Positions 1 to 9,220 of a DNA stretch of 64,000 bases are shown in pieces. The notes below the pieces were generated by a model. The model saw nothing but the letters and a program-made list of their open reading frames with translations, made no database searches and was not told the origin of the DNA. The stretch is from Paracrocinitomix sp040880585 (GTDB lineage: Bacteria; Bacteroidota; Bacteroidia; Flavobacteriales_D; Crocinitomicaceae): positions 34,878 through 98,877 of the forward strand of contig JBBDID010000042.1 in assembly GCA_040880585.1 (NCBI GenBank), read 5' to 3'. How positions within the stretch are numbered: the stretch's first letter is position 1; each line of letters begins with the position of its first letter. The position numbers and the translations under genes are program-made.

Positions 1-1026
1 TCTTCCTGCTTTAACAGAAGTCCATATATCTGCCCGTCCTTGCCCACCTTTTCTTTCTGAGATAAAATAAATGGTGTTTCCATCAGAGGTAACTGAAGCA
101 GCAGCATCAAATACAATGGTGTTGATCATTTTTCCAAGAGGTTTGGGTGTGTTCCAATCTCCACGAATATTCATTTTGCTGACAAACAGGTCTGAACTTC
201 GCGTCTTGATCCTTGGTTTCTCTATTGCCGTTGTGTTTATAGTGATGTACAACTCTTTTCCGTCTGCTGAGATATGGTTGACAGCATCAAACCCTTTTGA
301 GTTAATCCTTCTGACAATGTCACTGGTATTTGAAGCTTCATCCCATGCTCCTGTTTCTTCATTCCATGTACAGACGTAAATATCTTCAAAAAATCGCTGA
401 TCCGCCGGATTAACACCCCCACCTTTATTATCTGCCCTTCTTGAAACAAAATAAAAATGTTTACCGTCTGGAGCCATAACGGGACTATAATCATCAAAAG
501 CAGAGTTGATACTTGAACTCATAGGTGTGATTTTTACCTTTACAGGGCTCTTGATCATTTCTTTGGCACGACCACATTCTTCAATTCTTTTGTTTAAATT
601 CAATTCTTTAGCTCTGCTTTCTCTAACTTTCGCTTTAACTTGATTATAGTGTAATACGGCCTTGTCTAATTCACCAAGTCGGTGATAACTAACCCCTAGT
701 AAATAACCGGATTCACTACTGACTAAAGAGTCTTTCTTTATCGCTTTTTCTGCATATTCAATCGCTTTTTCATAATTACCTAACGCCAAATGGGATTCTC
801 CAACCCAGTAGGTGGCTGTGGCATTCCCTTTATCTTTTATCAGGGCTTCTCTAAACTTTACCAGTGCGATTCGGTATTGCCCTTCACTATAAAGCCGTCT
901 TCCTTCTGTAATCAGGTATTGAGCCGTACCTTTTTCAAAAATATTTGAAGTTGAATCAGGCGGGTTAAATGCAAAAGAAGAGGTTGAACAAACCAATAAA
1001 ATAATATACAAGAGAATTTTCTTCAT
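1..1026 (-). CDS. TPR/PD40 repeat envelope protein, PorE/OmpA-family type (partial, runs off left edge)
   Basis: Reading the minus strand from an ATG at 1024-1026 gives 342 codons with no stop before base 1, so the 3' part lies outside the window. The protein opens with a signal peptide (MKKILLYIILLVCSTSSFA), followed by two or three TPR-like helical repeats over roughly residues 30-140 (for example GNYEKAIEYAEKAIKKD). From about residue 165 come PD40/WD40-like propeller repeats of the type DDYSPVMAPDGKHFYFVSRR, then SADGKELYIT and TSDGNTIYFISER. This order is typical of Bacteroidota OmpA-family proteins that continue into a carboxypeptidase-regulatory domain and a C-terminal OmpA peptidoglycan-binding domain; the T9SS protein PorE has this build. 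The C-terminal domain is not visible, so that assignment is inference. A periplasmic or outer-membrane location is likely. Confidence 0.8.
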   Translation of the reverse strand, partial: MKKILLYIILLVCSTSSFAFNPPDSTSNIFEKGTAQYLITEGRRLYSEGQYRIALVKFREALIKDKGNATATYWVGESHLALGNYEKAIEYAEKAIKKDSLVSSESGYLLGVSYHRLGELDKAVLHYNQVKAKVRESRAKELNLNKRIEECGRAKEMIKSPVKVKITPMSSSINSAFDDYSPVMAPDGKHFYFVSRRADNKGGGVNPADQRFFEDIYVCTWNEETGAWDEASNTSDIVRRINSKGFDAVNHISADGKELYITINTTAIEKPRIKTRSSDLFVSKMNIRGDWNTPKPLGKMINTIVFDAAASVTSDGNTIYFISERKGGQGRADIWTSVKAGR

Positions 1027-1089
1027 AAGTTAAATATTTAATCAAATATAATTAATTTGCTCATTCTCTGACTTGGAGCAGTTAATAAA

Positions 1090-1965
1090 TTATACTGTTG
1101 CTTTTTTTTCCGGTGGTGTGGCGTACTCATTCTTTGATAAATCAACTATTTCATGCATAGAAAGTGTAGAAGAGGTTACCGCAGCAATCGGAGCAATAGC
1201 AGCCAATAAGAAAGTGACTACCAAAACCGTGCCCCAAAGCAATTGTGTATTTGTATCTGAGGGTATACTCTCCATTTTCAGGTAAAAATAATTAAAAGAT
1301 AGAAAACAAGCAGAATAAATCCCTCCCAGTGCTACAGCAAGCCCCTTGTGTCGTGAAACAAAATGAATAGATTGTGAAATATTGAGTCTTCTTCTTTCAT
1401 TCACATAATCAATATAACCGAAACCGTAAAAATAAGCGCCGATTATCAATGGAATGATATAGATGAAGATCGATTGCGTTATCCCTCCAATCAAAGATCC
1501 CAACCCAATTAAAATGATCAATATGAGATATTCTATCAGTAAAAGCCGCAAGTTAAGACGCACAGCCCGCTTAATATCTTTGACTACTTGCATGAAGTTC
1601 CATTTATACGTATTTCCGGTGATAATCTTCTCTACTTTTTCAGATAAAATGGTCAGTACCGGAGCAAGACACATGATCACCAAATACATGGTGAACTTGG
1701 TAAACAAATAGTAAAGAGCGTCGTAAAAAATGATCTTGACGGTTTTCCAGATCAAACCATTTATCGTGTCAATTTCAGTAATGCGTTGATTCAGGTCATG
1801 CCGGATGGACCATTCCATATCTTCAAAATACTGACCGACATTAAAAATGAGTAAAAAAAGTACAACAGGAAAGATAACAAACCAATAGAGCCTATGACGG
1901 ATTAGAAATTGAATTCCCCGCCAATAATTTTTTAATCCGGTACCTAACAGTTTAAAAAAATGCAT
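1090..1965 (-). CDS. EI24/CysZ-like integral membrane protein
   Basis: A 291-residue membrane protein with about five to six hydrophobic segments (near residues 25-45, 85-110, 140-180, 210-230 and 240-265). The overall pattern, starting FFKLLGTGLKNYWRGIQFL, fits the EI24 domain family, which includes the bacterial sulfate permease CysZ. The substrate cannot be read from the sequence, and Bacteroidota members are usually left as EI24 domain proteins. No cysteine biosynthesis gene is adjacent. It lies upstream of the TPR/PD40 gene on the same strand with a 63-base gap, so co-transcription is possible. Its ATG is at 1963-1965. Confidence 0.75.
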   Translation of the reverse strand: MHFFKLLGTGLKNYWRGIQFLIRHRLYWFVIFPVVLFLLIFNVGQYFEDMEWSIRHDLNQRITEIDTINGLIWKTVKIIFYDALYYLFTKFTMYLVIMCLAPVLTILSEKVEKIITGNTYKWNFMQVVKDIKRAVRLNLRLLLIEYLILIILIGLGSLIGGITQSIFIYIIPLIIGAYFYGFGYIDYVNERRRLNISQSIHFVSRHKGLAVALGGIYSACFLSFNYFYLKMESIPSDTNTQLLWGTVLVVTFLLAAIAPIAAVTSSTLSMHEIVDLSKNEYATPPEKKATV

Positions 1966-2072
1966 CTCTTAATTTGCGGTAAAAATACAAATGCAGAACG
2001 AATTTGAAACGCTATAGCAGATTAAATCCGTCAAAGCAAAACTATTTCATTAATTTTAACTGAATTTTTACG

Positions 2073-4142
2073 TTGGAACTTCTATTTACATATCATCCTG
2101 TATGGCTACTGTTGTCTGCTACTGTGGCTTTTATCTATGCATTCTATTTGTATCGTAAAGATGAATTGCTTGAAGATGTTAAAAAATCGATCAAATGGGG
2201 TCTGGCAGTTTTCAGGTTTGTAGCCGTTTGGCTCATTTGTATCCTATTGCTTGGCATTATTTTTGAGAAAATGGAAGATCGAAAAGAAAAGCCCTTGATA
2301 TTTATTGCACACGACACCTCCGAGTCTATTCTTCTCAATGCTGATTCTACTTTTTATAAAGAAAAGTACATTCAAGATCTCAGGTCACTTTCTAAAGAAC
2401 TCAGTCAGGAGTTTAACGTAGTGGAGTACAGTTTTGCTGCTGAATTAGAAGAGGGAATTTCAGCGGATTATAAAGGAAAGACAACCAATATTTCAACGGT
2501 TTTTAATCAAATTTTTGATCAATATATCAATAGAAATATCGGAAGTATTATTCTTTCTTCTGATGGAATTTATAATGTGGGATCTAATCCCATTTATGCG
2601 TTGGCAAGAAAAAGTTTTTTACCGGTATATACGGTGGGGTTAGGAGACACCAATCAAGTGAGGGATGTAAAAATTGAAATGATAAAACACAACGATATTG
2701 CATTTCTTGGTAATCAATTTCCGGTAGAAGTGATCCTGACACAAAATAAATGTGATGGAGAGACAGTGAAAGTAGGAATCTATAAAGGCGAGAAACTACT
2801 GAAAGAAAAGCAACTCAAACTCAAAGGAGAACAGCAGCAATTTTCTATTGACTTTACTTTAACGGCTGATCAGATCGGCTATCAAAAATATACCGTTAGA
2901 ACAACAGCAGTAAAAAATGAATTCTCACTGAAAAATAATACGTCTAATTTCTATGTGGATGTGATTGATGGTCGTCAAAAAATATTGATCGCTCATCACG
3001 GTCCCCACCCGGATATTGCAGCCTTGCGATTTGTTATTGAAGGAAATAAAAATTATGAGGTAGAAGTAAAAGGAATGGATGAAGTAACCTCAACGGCTGC
3101 TTATGATTTATTGATTTTACATAATTATCGGGCGGGAAACTCTGTGGTTGAGAAAGCTGCTTTATCAGGAAGCACGTCCTGCCTTTTTATTGTAGGGAAC
3201 CAAACCAATATGCGAGACGTTGAAAATACCCAAATCGGCATTTCAGGAAATAAGACCGATCTGGAAGAAGTAGGTTTTTCGCACAATCCTGCTTTTAAGG
3301 ATATCCTGCTCTCTGGTGACATAGTGAGTATGTTGTCTACAGCTCCTCCTTTACAAGCCCCTTTTGGAAACTTTAATTTTTCTTCTGCAATTTCAATATT
3401 GGCCTATCAGAAAATCGGTAATATTGTTTTGGATAAACCACTGATTTATTTCACAAAAAAAGGAAGCAATAGAAGTGGTGTGATAATGGGAGAGGGAATT
3501 TGGAGATGGAGACTTCACGATCAGTTTAAAAATGGCACAACTCAAAATTTCGAAGAACTGATCAGTAAAGTGATTACCTATCTGGCGATTAAAGACAACA
3601 AAGACCCGTTTAAAGTTAGATTACAACGAGAGTACAATGAAAGCGAAAATATTATGGTAGAAGCTGAACTGTATAATATGTCGTATGAGCTGATCAATGA
3701 ACCGGATGTACAGTTTAGATTCACCAATGAAAAAGGAGGTGTGTTTGAACCTTATTTTGTACGAGTGGGCAATCACTATCAACTGGATCTGGGAAAATTA
3801 CCACAAGGTATTTATCAATGGAAAGCTTCTACTGAATTTCAAAACAAAAAATACGTGAAAGAAGGAGAGTTTTTGGTCAAAGAAGTAAATGTAGAACAAT
3901 TAAATGTTCAAGCCAATCACCGCTTACTCGCAAACATGGCTGAGAATTCCGGAGGAAAGTTTTTTCTGCCATCAGAACTGGATGAATTAAAAATGGCTAT
4001 TCAACAGAGAGAGGATTTAGTCACCATTGTGTATCAAGAAAAATCATTTCGTGACTTAATTGACTATAAGTGGCTCTTTTTTCTGATTATGGCACTACTT
4101 TCAACAGAGTGGTTCATCCGTAAATTTAATGGGGCATATTGA
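2073..4142 (+). CDS. VWA-like membrane-anchored protein (BatA-like architecture)
   Basis: A 689-residue protein with two N-terminal membrane segments (about residues 8-26 and 44-64) and one at the C-terminus (WLFFLIMALLSTEWFI). After the second segment lies a von Willebrand A-like fold with a readable MIDAS motif: DTSES starting at about residue 81, a downstream Thr in KTTNIS, and an Asp in LSSDG. The rest looks like beta-sandwich domains exposed to the periplasm. Such proteins belong to a common Bacteroidota group related to the aerotolerance protein BatA, but the function is unknown. The start is a TTG at 2073. No ATG occurs until after the second membrane segment, so the TTG is preferred because it keeps both N-terminal helices. 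The gene is convergent with the minus-strand gene at 4153. Confidence 0.75.
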   Translation: MELLFTYHPVWLLLSATVAFIYAFYLYRKDELLEDVKKSIKWGLAVFRFVAVWLICILLLGIIFEKMEDRKEKPLIFIAHDTSESILLNADSTFYKEKYIQDLRSLSKELSQEFNVVEYSFAAELEEGISADYKGKTTNISTVFNQIFDQYINRNIGSIILSSDGIYNVGSNPIYALARKSFLPVYTVGLGDTNQVRDVKIEMIKHNDIAFLGNQFPVEVILTQNKCDGETVKVGIYKGEKLLKEKQLKLKGEQQQFSIDFTLTADQIGYQKYTVRTTAVKNEFSLKNNTSNFYVDVIDGRQKILIAHHGPHPDIAALRFVIEGNKNYEVEVKGMDEVTSTAAYDLLILHNYRAGNSVVEKAALSGSTSCLFIVGNQTNMRDVENTQIGISGNKTDLEEVGFSHNPAFKDILLSGDIVSMLSTAPPLQAPFGNFNFSSAISILAYQKIGNIVLDKPLIYFTKKGSNRSGVIMGEGIWRWRLHDQFKNGTTQNFEELISKVITYLAIKDNKDPFKVRLQREYNESENIMVEAELYNMSYELINEPDVQFRFTNEKGGVFEPYFVRVGNHYQLDLGKLPQGIYQWKASTEFQNKKYVKEGEFLVKEVNVEQLNVQANHRLLANMAENSGGKFFLPSELDELKMAIQQREDLVTIVYQEKSFRDLIDYKWLFFLIMALLSTEWFIRKFNGAY

Positions 4143-4152
4143 TCTGATTGTT

Positions 4153-4839
4153 TCATAGCCGGGTAATTGTGTTGTCAAAAGAGGTGTATTCTGCCACTTT
4201 GTTTTTTAACATGATGATATTAAGCCGCTCGTGAAACTCATCAATACATTTTTGATGGAAATAGGGATATAACATGTGATCCCTGAATGGATTGTTGCTT
4301 TGGTAGTAAGTTTCATGCTCAATGACAGTTCCGTTTTTTGATTGCTCAAACGTAATGCGTTGCAGCCCATGCGTGATGTTGTTTTTGGCATAGCAAAATT
4401 CAATTAAATGTGCAATCGGATCTATTTTTGTGATAATGAATAGAGCATCCAGTTTTATTTTTTTCAAAAAATTAAGTTCCAGCAAAATAGCAGTGCATTC
4501 CCCTACTTTTTTGACGTCAAAATGATCTTTTCGATTATAGATTAATTTGAGACGATTGACCGGGCCGGACCATAATTCGTAGGGATCAACATGTAAATAA
4601 CTCTTCCAGACATAGTCTAAGTTAAAATCTGTAAAGTAAGCAGAAGTATGATGAAGATATTCGTTTAGATCCTGTTGATGTTCAGTGCTGGTGGTAACAT
4701 TTTTTACGCGCAAGGAATCTTTTCGATTGGCTGTTACCGTTGGTTGTTTAAAACTGTAAACACAAAAAGAGAATGTCAGGTTAAAGAATAGCAAACCTGT
4801 AAGTGGAATGGTTGTATTTCTTAAAATAAGAATACCCAA
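4153..4839 (-). CDS. hypothetical protein with N-terminal hydrophobic segment, possibly SRPBCC-fold
   Basis: Up to 228 residues, with a hydrophobic N-terminus (TTIPLTGLLFFNLTFSFCVYSF) followed by a soluble domain. The C-terminal half (LIEFCYAKNNITHGLQRITF, then HETYYQSNNPFRDHMLYPYFHQ) is reminiscent of SRPBCC/START-like lipid-binding folds, in which a curved beta sheet is followed by a long C-terminal helix; this is a weak resemblance. The TTG at 4839 lies inside a perfect -7 box (4837-4844, minus strand) and so is probably upstream of transcription. The next in-frame start is the TTG at 4794, which would shorten the protein by 15 residues. Function unknown. Confidence 0.5.
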   Translation of the reverse strand: MGILILRNTTIPLTGLLFFNLTFSFCVYSFKQPTVTANRKDSLRVKNVTTSTEHQQDLNEYLHHTSAYFTDFNLDYVWKSYLHVDPYELWSGPVNRLKLIYNRKDHFDVKKVGECTAILLELNFLKKIKLDALFIITKIDPIAHLIEFCYAKNNITHGLQRITFEQSKNGTVIEHETYYQSNNPFRDHMLYPYFHQKCIDEFHERLNIIMLKNKVAEYTSFDNTITRL

Positions 4840-4844
4840 ATTTA
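4837..4844 (-). promoter_or_regulatory. Bacteroidota -7 promoter box TAAATTTG
   Basis: The minus-strand sequence is TAAATTTG, a perfect match to TAnnTTTG. It would start transcription near 4830, inside the longest version of the gene at 4153-4839, and therefore argues for the downstream start at 4794. I found no clear -33 TTG. Confidence 0.45.
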
Positions 4845-4972
4845 CTAAAATTTAAGGAGAGAAAAAAATATTTTTAAGAGTTAGGCTACAGAGTAAACTG
4901 AATTTTAATCTCTTTGTATTACGACACTTTGAGAGGAATTTCGTAATTTTCCGTATTCAAATTCACTACTTA

Positions 4973-7900
4973 ATGCGACTAAAAACAGCTTTTTTTATCA
5001 TCTCAATCCTTTTAGGAACAATTCAAACGGTCAATGCCCGGCAATTTTATCCTTATCAACAAGAATTTTCTCAGGCCTATTTGTCCCATCCTGAAATTCC
5101 TACTGGATTATTAGAGGCCATTTCTTTTACACAAAGCCGTATAAACGATATTCAACCGGCTGCTCAAAGTTGTATCGGACTTCCACAAGCCACTGGTGTT
5201 TTTGGATTGATATCGGATGGACAGGGGTATTTTAAAAACACACGAAGTCTGATCAGCCAGTTGGCAAATGTCCCGCTTTCTACTTTAAACAATCCTTCTG
5301 CAGAAATTGCTGCTTATGCAAAGGCTTATGCCTCATTAATGACGCAACATTCAATCCGTTCAACTGATTTTCAAGGGCATGAGTACTTAATAAGACTTTT
5401 ATCCGAAATACCCGAAGATGGAAACGCAGTAAATAATTACGCATTGAGTGCACACAGCTACCAGGTTCTCAGTTTTTTGAGAGATGAAGAACAACAAGCG
5501 AAATTTGGCTTTCCGAGCTATGATATTGATCTGAAATTTATCTATGGCACAGAAAACTATAAAATTCTATCCGCCAAAAGGGTGATGATTTCTCAGGAAA
5601 CCATTACCAATAAAGAAGGAGCACGTTATAGCCCGCAAGATAGAAGTGCAGATTACGGTCCGGCTTTATGGACGGCAACCCCTTCTTGTAACTTTTCATC
5701 CAGAAATGGAACACCGGTTTCTGCTGTCACTGTTCATACTATTCAGGGATCCTATGCAGGAGCGATTAGCTGGGCGCAAAATTGTAATTCAAATGTTTCC
5801 TATCATTACGTACTTCGATCTTCAGACGGGCAGATTACTCAAATGGTTTACGAAGCTGATAAAGCCTGGCATGTCGGATCAGAAAATCCCTACACAATTG
5901 GGCTGGAACACGAAGGATATGTTGATGATCCCTCCTGGTATACGGTAGCCATGTATACTTCTTCTGCCGCATTGGTAAAAGACATCACGCAAAGTGGTTA
6001 CGGCATCAACCCACTGAGAACTTTTCAGGGGCCTGCTACAACCGGTACAAATACAATTGGAGGTTGTACTAAAATTAAGGGGCATCAACATTACCCCAAT
6101 CAGTCACATACTGATCCCGGGATTAACTGGAATTGGGAATATTATTATCAGTTGATCAATGATAGCCCTCCAACCACTTTATTATCTACTGCTTCAGGTG
6201 TGTTTTACGATTCGGGCGGAACTGCCGGAAATTATTCAGATGACGAAAGAGAACTCTATCTCATTGAGCCTGCAAATGCAGTGAGCGTAACCATAAATTT
6301 TGATCAATTTAGTTTAGAGAGTAATTGGGATTATATGTACGTCTATGATGGAAACTCCCTTTCTTCTCCTTTGCTAGGGGTTTACACCGGAACTTCTCAT
6401 CCGGGAACACTTACTTCTTCATCCGGTTCAATACTGATTGAATTCAGATCAGATTGTGCCACACAGGATATCGGCTGGGAAATTAGCTGGACTTCAGTTA
6501 CCGGCCCTAATCCAAATGACGTGACACCGCCTTCCACTTCAGTCACCGTTTCGGGAAATTGGCAAACTTCTGATTTTTCAGCAAACTTTACAGATGCGGA
6601 TGATGTCAATGGCTCCGGCGTGCAACATCAACTTTATCAGGTGATTCATTTTGATGGTACAGCATGGAGAGCTAATGCCAATGAAGGTTTCTTTTCGGAT
6701 AATTTTGATCAGGCACTTCATGCAGACTGGACACAACAAACCGGAACCTGGGCAACAAATTCAGGGGTGCTAAACCAAACAGATGAATCGCTCACCAATA
6801 CCAATCTACACACACCATTAGATCAAGATAATTTTGACAAATGGTTGTACCATTTTGCTATGAGAATTAGTGGAGCAGGAGGAAATAAGCGGGCAGGTTT
6901 TCACTTTATGTGTGATGACGCAACGCTAACCAATCGGGGAAATTCATATTTTGCCTGGTTTCGTTCGGATGATGATAAAATCCAGATCTACAAAACGGTA
7001 AATGACGTTTTTCAACTGGAAGCAGATATTCCCTACACCATTAATGATAATCAGTGGTATGACGTGAAGTTACTTTTTGATAAAACGACAGGAGTTATTC
7101 AGTTGTGGTTAGATGGAGTAATGGCCGCCAGTTGGACAGATCCTTCTCCTTATACAACAGGAAATGCGATTTCTTTTCGATCGGGAGATGCTGCCTTAAC
7201 CACAAACAACCTGAAAGTGTATCATGAAAGAGGTAGTACAGTTACCGTGACGGTAGGCGTGGGCGCGCAAATTGAACACCAAAACCCGGATCCTTTTACT
7301 GCTTCGGGGAAAGTTAAATCAATTGCTATAGACAGCTCGCTGAACATTTCTTCGGTGGCTCAAAAATTAGTAAATGTAGATTGGACACCACCGGCTGCAG
7401 TCTCTTACGTGAATGATGGAACAGCGGCAGATATTGCCATTACAACTACCAATACTGAATTATCCGCCAACTGGGCATCCACTTTTGATCAGCATTCTGA
7501 TTTGGCGAGCTACTGGTACGCAATTGGTAGCAGTCCGGGAGCGACAGATGTGGTGAATTGGACTGATAATTGGTTTGATACAACCGTTACCCATTCAGGG
7601 TTAAATTTAACGGTAGGAACCACCTATTATTTCTCAGTCTATGCTGAAAATGGTGCAGGCTTAAATTCTGATACCATTACCTCTGATGGACAGATATTAC
7701 AAGAACCTACCGGTCCTCCTACGGCAGATTTTATTGTAGCCAATTCTTATATCTGTTCATTTGAAGCTGTGTCAGTATCGAATTCAAGTATAGATGCACA
7801 AACCTACAGTTGGTCAGCTCCCGGAGCGACTCCTTCAACTTCGATAGATGCCAACCCTTATTTTACTTATACCGCAAATGGGTATTATGATATCACCTTG

Positions 7901-8488
7901 ATTGCATCTAATATCGGTGGGTCAGACACCACTACTCAAACCATTTATGTAAGTGTGGATACCGTACCAACGGCAAGTTACACACCTTCTGATACTTTAG
8001 TGGATGTGAGTAATGCGTATGTATCATTTACCAATCAGTCACAACACGCCAATGGGTATGTATGGAATTTTGATGACGGTACTTTTTCTACAGATGTTAA
8101 CCCCTGGTATCTCTATACTGCTACCGGTATCTATGAGGTGATGCTGATCGCAGTAAATGGCAATTGCCCCAATGATACTACTACACAGAATATCCATGTT
8201 GTGGATGATTTGAGCTTGCCGCTTACAGAAAATGCTTCCTTTGAAATTTATCCTAACCCTGCCAGTTCAAATCTAAATATTCAACTGGGAGAAGGATGGG
8301 GTGAACTGTTGACGCTTGAAATAATGGATGGACGTGGAAGATTGGTGTACAGTGCCTATAATCTTCCTGCTCCAACGGGAGAAATTCAATTGTCGTTGAG
8401 TGATGAAAGTTTGCAACAAGCTTACTATTTTGTTCGTTTGACGGATGGAGAAAAGATAGAAACCCAGAAAATACTGTTCCACCCTTAG
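4973..8488 (+). CDS. T9SS-secreted N-acetylmuramoyl-L-alanine amidase with CUB, LamG-like and PKD domains
   Basis: A 1171-residue secreted protein. The order is: signal peptide (residues 1-22); an N-terminal helical domain (about 35-130) resembling the lysozyme-like domain before some bacterial amidases; then an amidase_2 (PGRP-like) domain at about 245-395. Plausible zinc ligands are visible: His in AVTVHTIQG near 254, and the His and Asp in GHQHYPNQSHTDPG; LEHEG carries an acidic residue at the catalytic cleft. Next come a CUB-like domain (about 405-505), a LamG/concanavalin-like domain (about 570-760), a fibronectin-like stretch and two PKD domains (about 910-1075). The C-terminus, opening FEIYPNPASSNLNI, is a type A T9SS sorting domain. 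The product should be exported across the outer membrane and cut peptide side chains from glycan strands, presumably of other bacteria. The gene stands alone with a terminator at 8595-8627. Confidence 0.9.
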   Translation: MRLKTAFFIISILLGTIQTVNARQFYPYQQEFSQAYLSHPEIPTGLLEAISFTQSRINDIQPAAQSCIGLPQATGVFGLISDGQGYFKNTRSLISQLANVPLSTLNNPSAEIAAYAKAYASLMTQHSIRSTDFQGHEYLIRLLSEIPEDGNAVNNYALSAHSYQVLSFLRDEEQQAKFGFPSYDIDLKFIYGTENYKILSAKRVMISQETITNKEGARYSPQDRSADYGPALWTATPSCNFSSRNGTPVSAVTVHTIQGSYAGAISWAQNCNSNVSYHYVLRSSDGQITQMVYEADKAWHVGSENPYTIGLEHEGYVDDPSWYTVAMYTSSAALVKDITQSGYGINPLRTFQGPATTGTNTIGGCTKIKGHQHYPNQSHTDPGINWNWEYYYQLINDSPPTTLLSTASGVFYDSGGTAGNYSDDERELYLIEPANAVSVTINFDQFSLESNWDYMYVYDGNSLSSPLLGVYTGTSHPGTLTSSSGSILIEFRSDCATQDIGWEISWTSVTGPNPNDVTPPSTSVTVSGNWQTSDFSANFTDADDVNGSGVQHQLYQVIHFDGTAWRANANEGFFSDNFDQALHADWTQQTGTWATNSGVLNQTDESLTNTNLHTPLDQDNFDKWLYHFAMRISGAGGNKRAGFHFMCDDATLTNRGNSYFAWFRSDDDKIQIYKTVNDVFQLEADIPYTINDNQWYDVKLLFDKTTGVIQLWLDGVMAASWTDPSPYTTGNAISFRSGDAALTTNNLKVYHERGSTVTVTVGVGAQIEHQNPDPFTASGKVKSIAIDSSLNISSVAQKLVNVDWTPPAAVSYVNDGTAADIAITTTNTELSANWASTFDQHSDLASYWYAIGSSPGATDVVNWTDNWFDTTVTHSGLNLTVGTTYYFSVYAENGAGLNSDTITSDGQILQEPTGPPTADFIVANSYICSFEAVSVSNSSIDAQTYSWSAPGATPSTSIDANPYFTYTANGYYDITLIASNIGGSDTTTQTIYVSVDTVPTASYTPSDTLVDVSNAYVSFTNQSQHANGYVWNFDDGTFSTDVNPWYLYTATGIYEVMLIAVNGNCPNDTTTQNIHVVDDLSLPLTENASFEIYPNPASSNLNIQLGEGWGELLTLEIMDGRGRLVYSAYNLPAPTGEIQLSLSDESLQQAYYFVRLTDGEKIETQKILFHP

Positions 8489-8594
8489 CAAAAAGCAACT
8501 GCGAATTTCTTTTATTGATAAAAAATGTTTAGCTTTGAAAGAGTGACCTCCTATTCATTGTAGTAGGTTGCGGGTTTTATAGTTTTTGCAAGGG

Positions 8595-8627
8595 AAAAGG
8601 AAATGATCCAATTGGTCGTTTCCTTTT
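8595..8627. terminator. bidirectional intrinsic terminator
   Basis: The 12-base arms 8595-8606 and 8616-8627 pair (AAAAGGAAATGA with TCGTTTCCTTTT, one G-T wobble) around a 9-base loop. A T run follows on the plus strand and an A-rich flank lies on the other side. It sits between the convergent amidase and GNAT genes and can serve both. Confidence 0.75.
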
Positions 8628-8629
8628 TT

Positions 8630-9115
8630 CTATTTCAGCGGTAATATCATCTTTACGCCACAAGAAAAATGGCCGGTATCTCCCAGTTGATGATCAATAT
8701 ATTGAAATCCGGATTGTTCGTACAGTTTTCGAGCTTGTGTCATGGTTTCAAAGGTTTCGATATACACCAAATCGTATCTGGCTCCTGCGGCAAAATCCAG
8801 ACATTTTTTCATCAGGGACTGCCCAATTCCTTTTCCCCTTGCAGCTTTGTGTAGAAACATGCGCTGCAGTTCACAGTAATTTTCAGTTTGATTGGGTATA
8901 GGAGCAATTCCTGAACCCCCCACTACTTTACCATCCCATTCAGCAATATAATAGGCTGTCCGTTCGTCCTGATAAAAATCAAAGAGGTGGTTGGTTCCTT
9001 CATCCGTATAAACAGTTCCTTCCAACGCACAACCCAACTCTTCCAATGATGTTTTAATGATCCTTGAAAGCGGCGCATTGTCAGATTCCTGAATTAAGCG
9101 TAACAGATGATGCAT
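8630..9115 (-). CDS. GNAT family N-acetyltransferase
   Basis: 161 residues covering a single GNAT domain. The acetyl-CoA pyrophosphate-binding motif A is visible as MFLHKAARGKGIGQSLMKKC near residues 88-107 (the R-x-x-G-x-G/A pattern), preceded by a beta strand (WDGKVVGGSGIAPI) and followed by IETFETMTQARKLYEQSGF, the usual motif B. The N-terminal piece (IRLIQESDNAPLSRIIK type) is also standard. The substrate cannot be told from sequence. It is convergent with the amidase gene and shares its terminator; the divergent gene at 9221 is 105 bases away. Confidence 0.9.
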   Translation of the reverse strand: MHHLLRLIQESDNAPLSRIIKTSLEELGCALEGTVYTDEGTNHLFDFYQDERTAYYIAEWDGKVVGGSGIAPIPNQTENYCELQRMFLHKAARGKGIGQSLMKKCLDFAAGARYDLVYIETFETMTQARKLYEQSGFQYIDHQLGDTGHFSCGVKMILPLK

Positions 9116-9160
9116 GATAATAACGAAAATACACCTTTTACCTTAAAAAAAGCGCATTCA

Positions 9161-9168
9161 TACCTTTG
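9161..9168 (+). promoter_or_regulatory. -7 promoter box TACCTTTG for the VPS10/BNR gene
   Basis: TACCTTTG matches TAnnTTTG perfectly, 53 bases before the ATG at 9221. I found no convincing -33 TTG at the usual distance. Confidence 0.5.
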
Positions 9169-9220
9169 AGAAAGTGATGAAGAAAATAATCTTGTTACTT
9201 TTAAGAAAAATCTAAAGGAT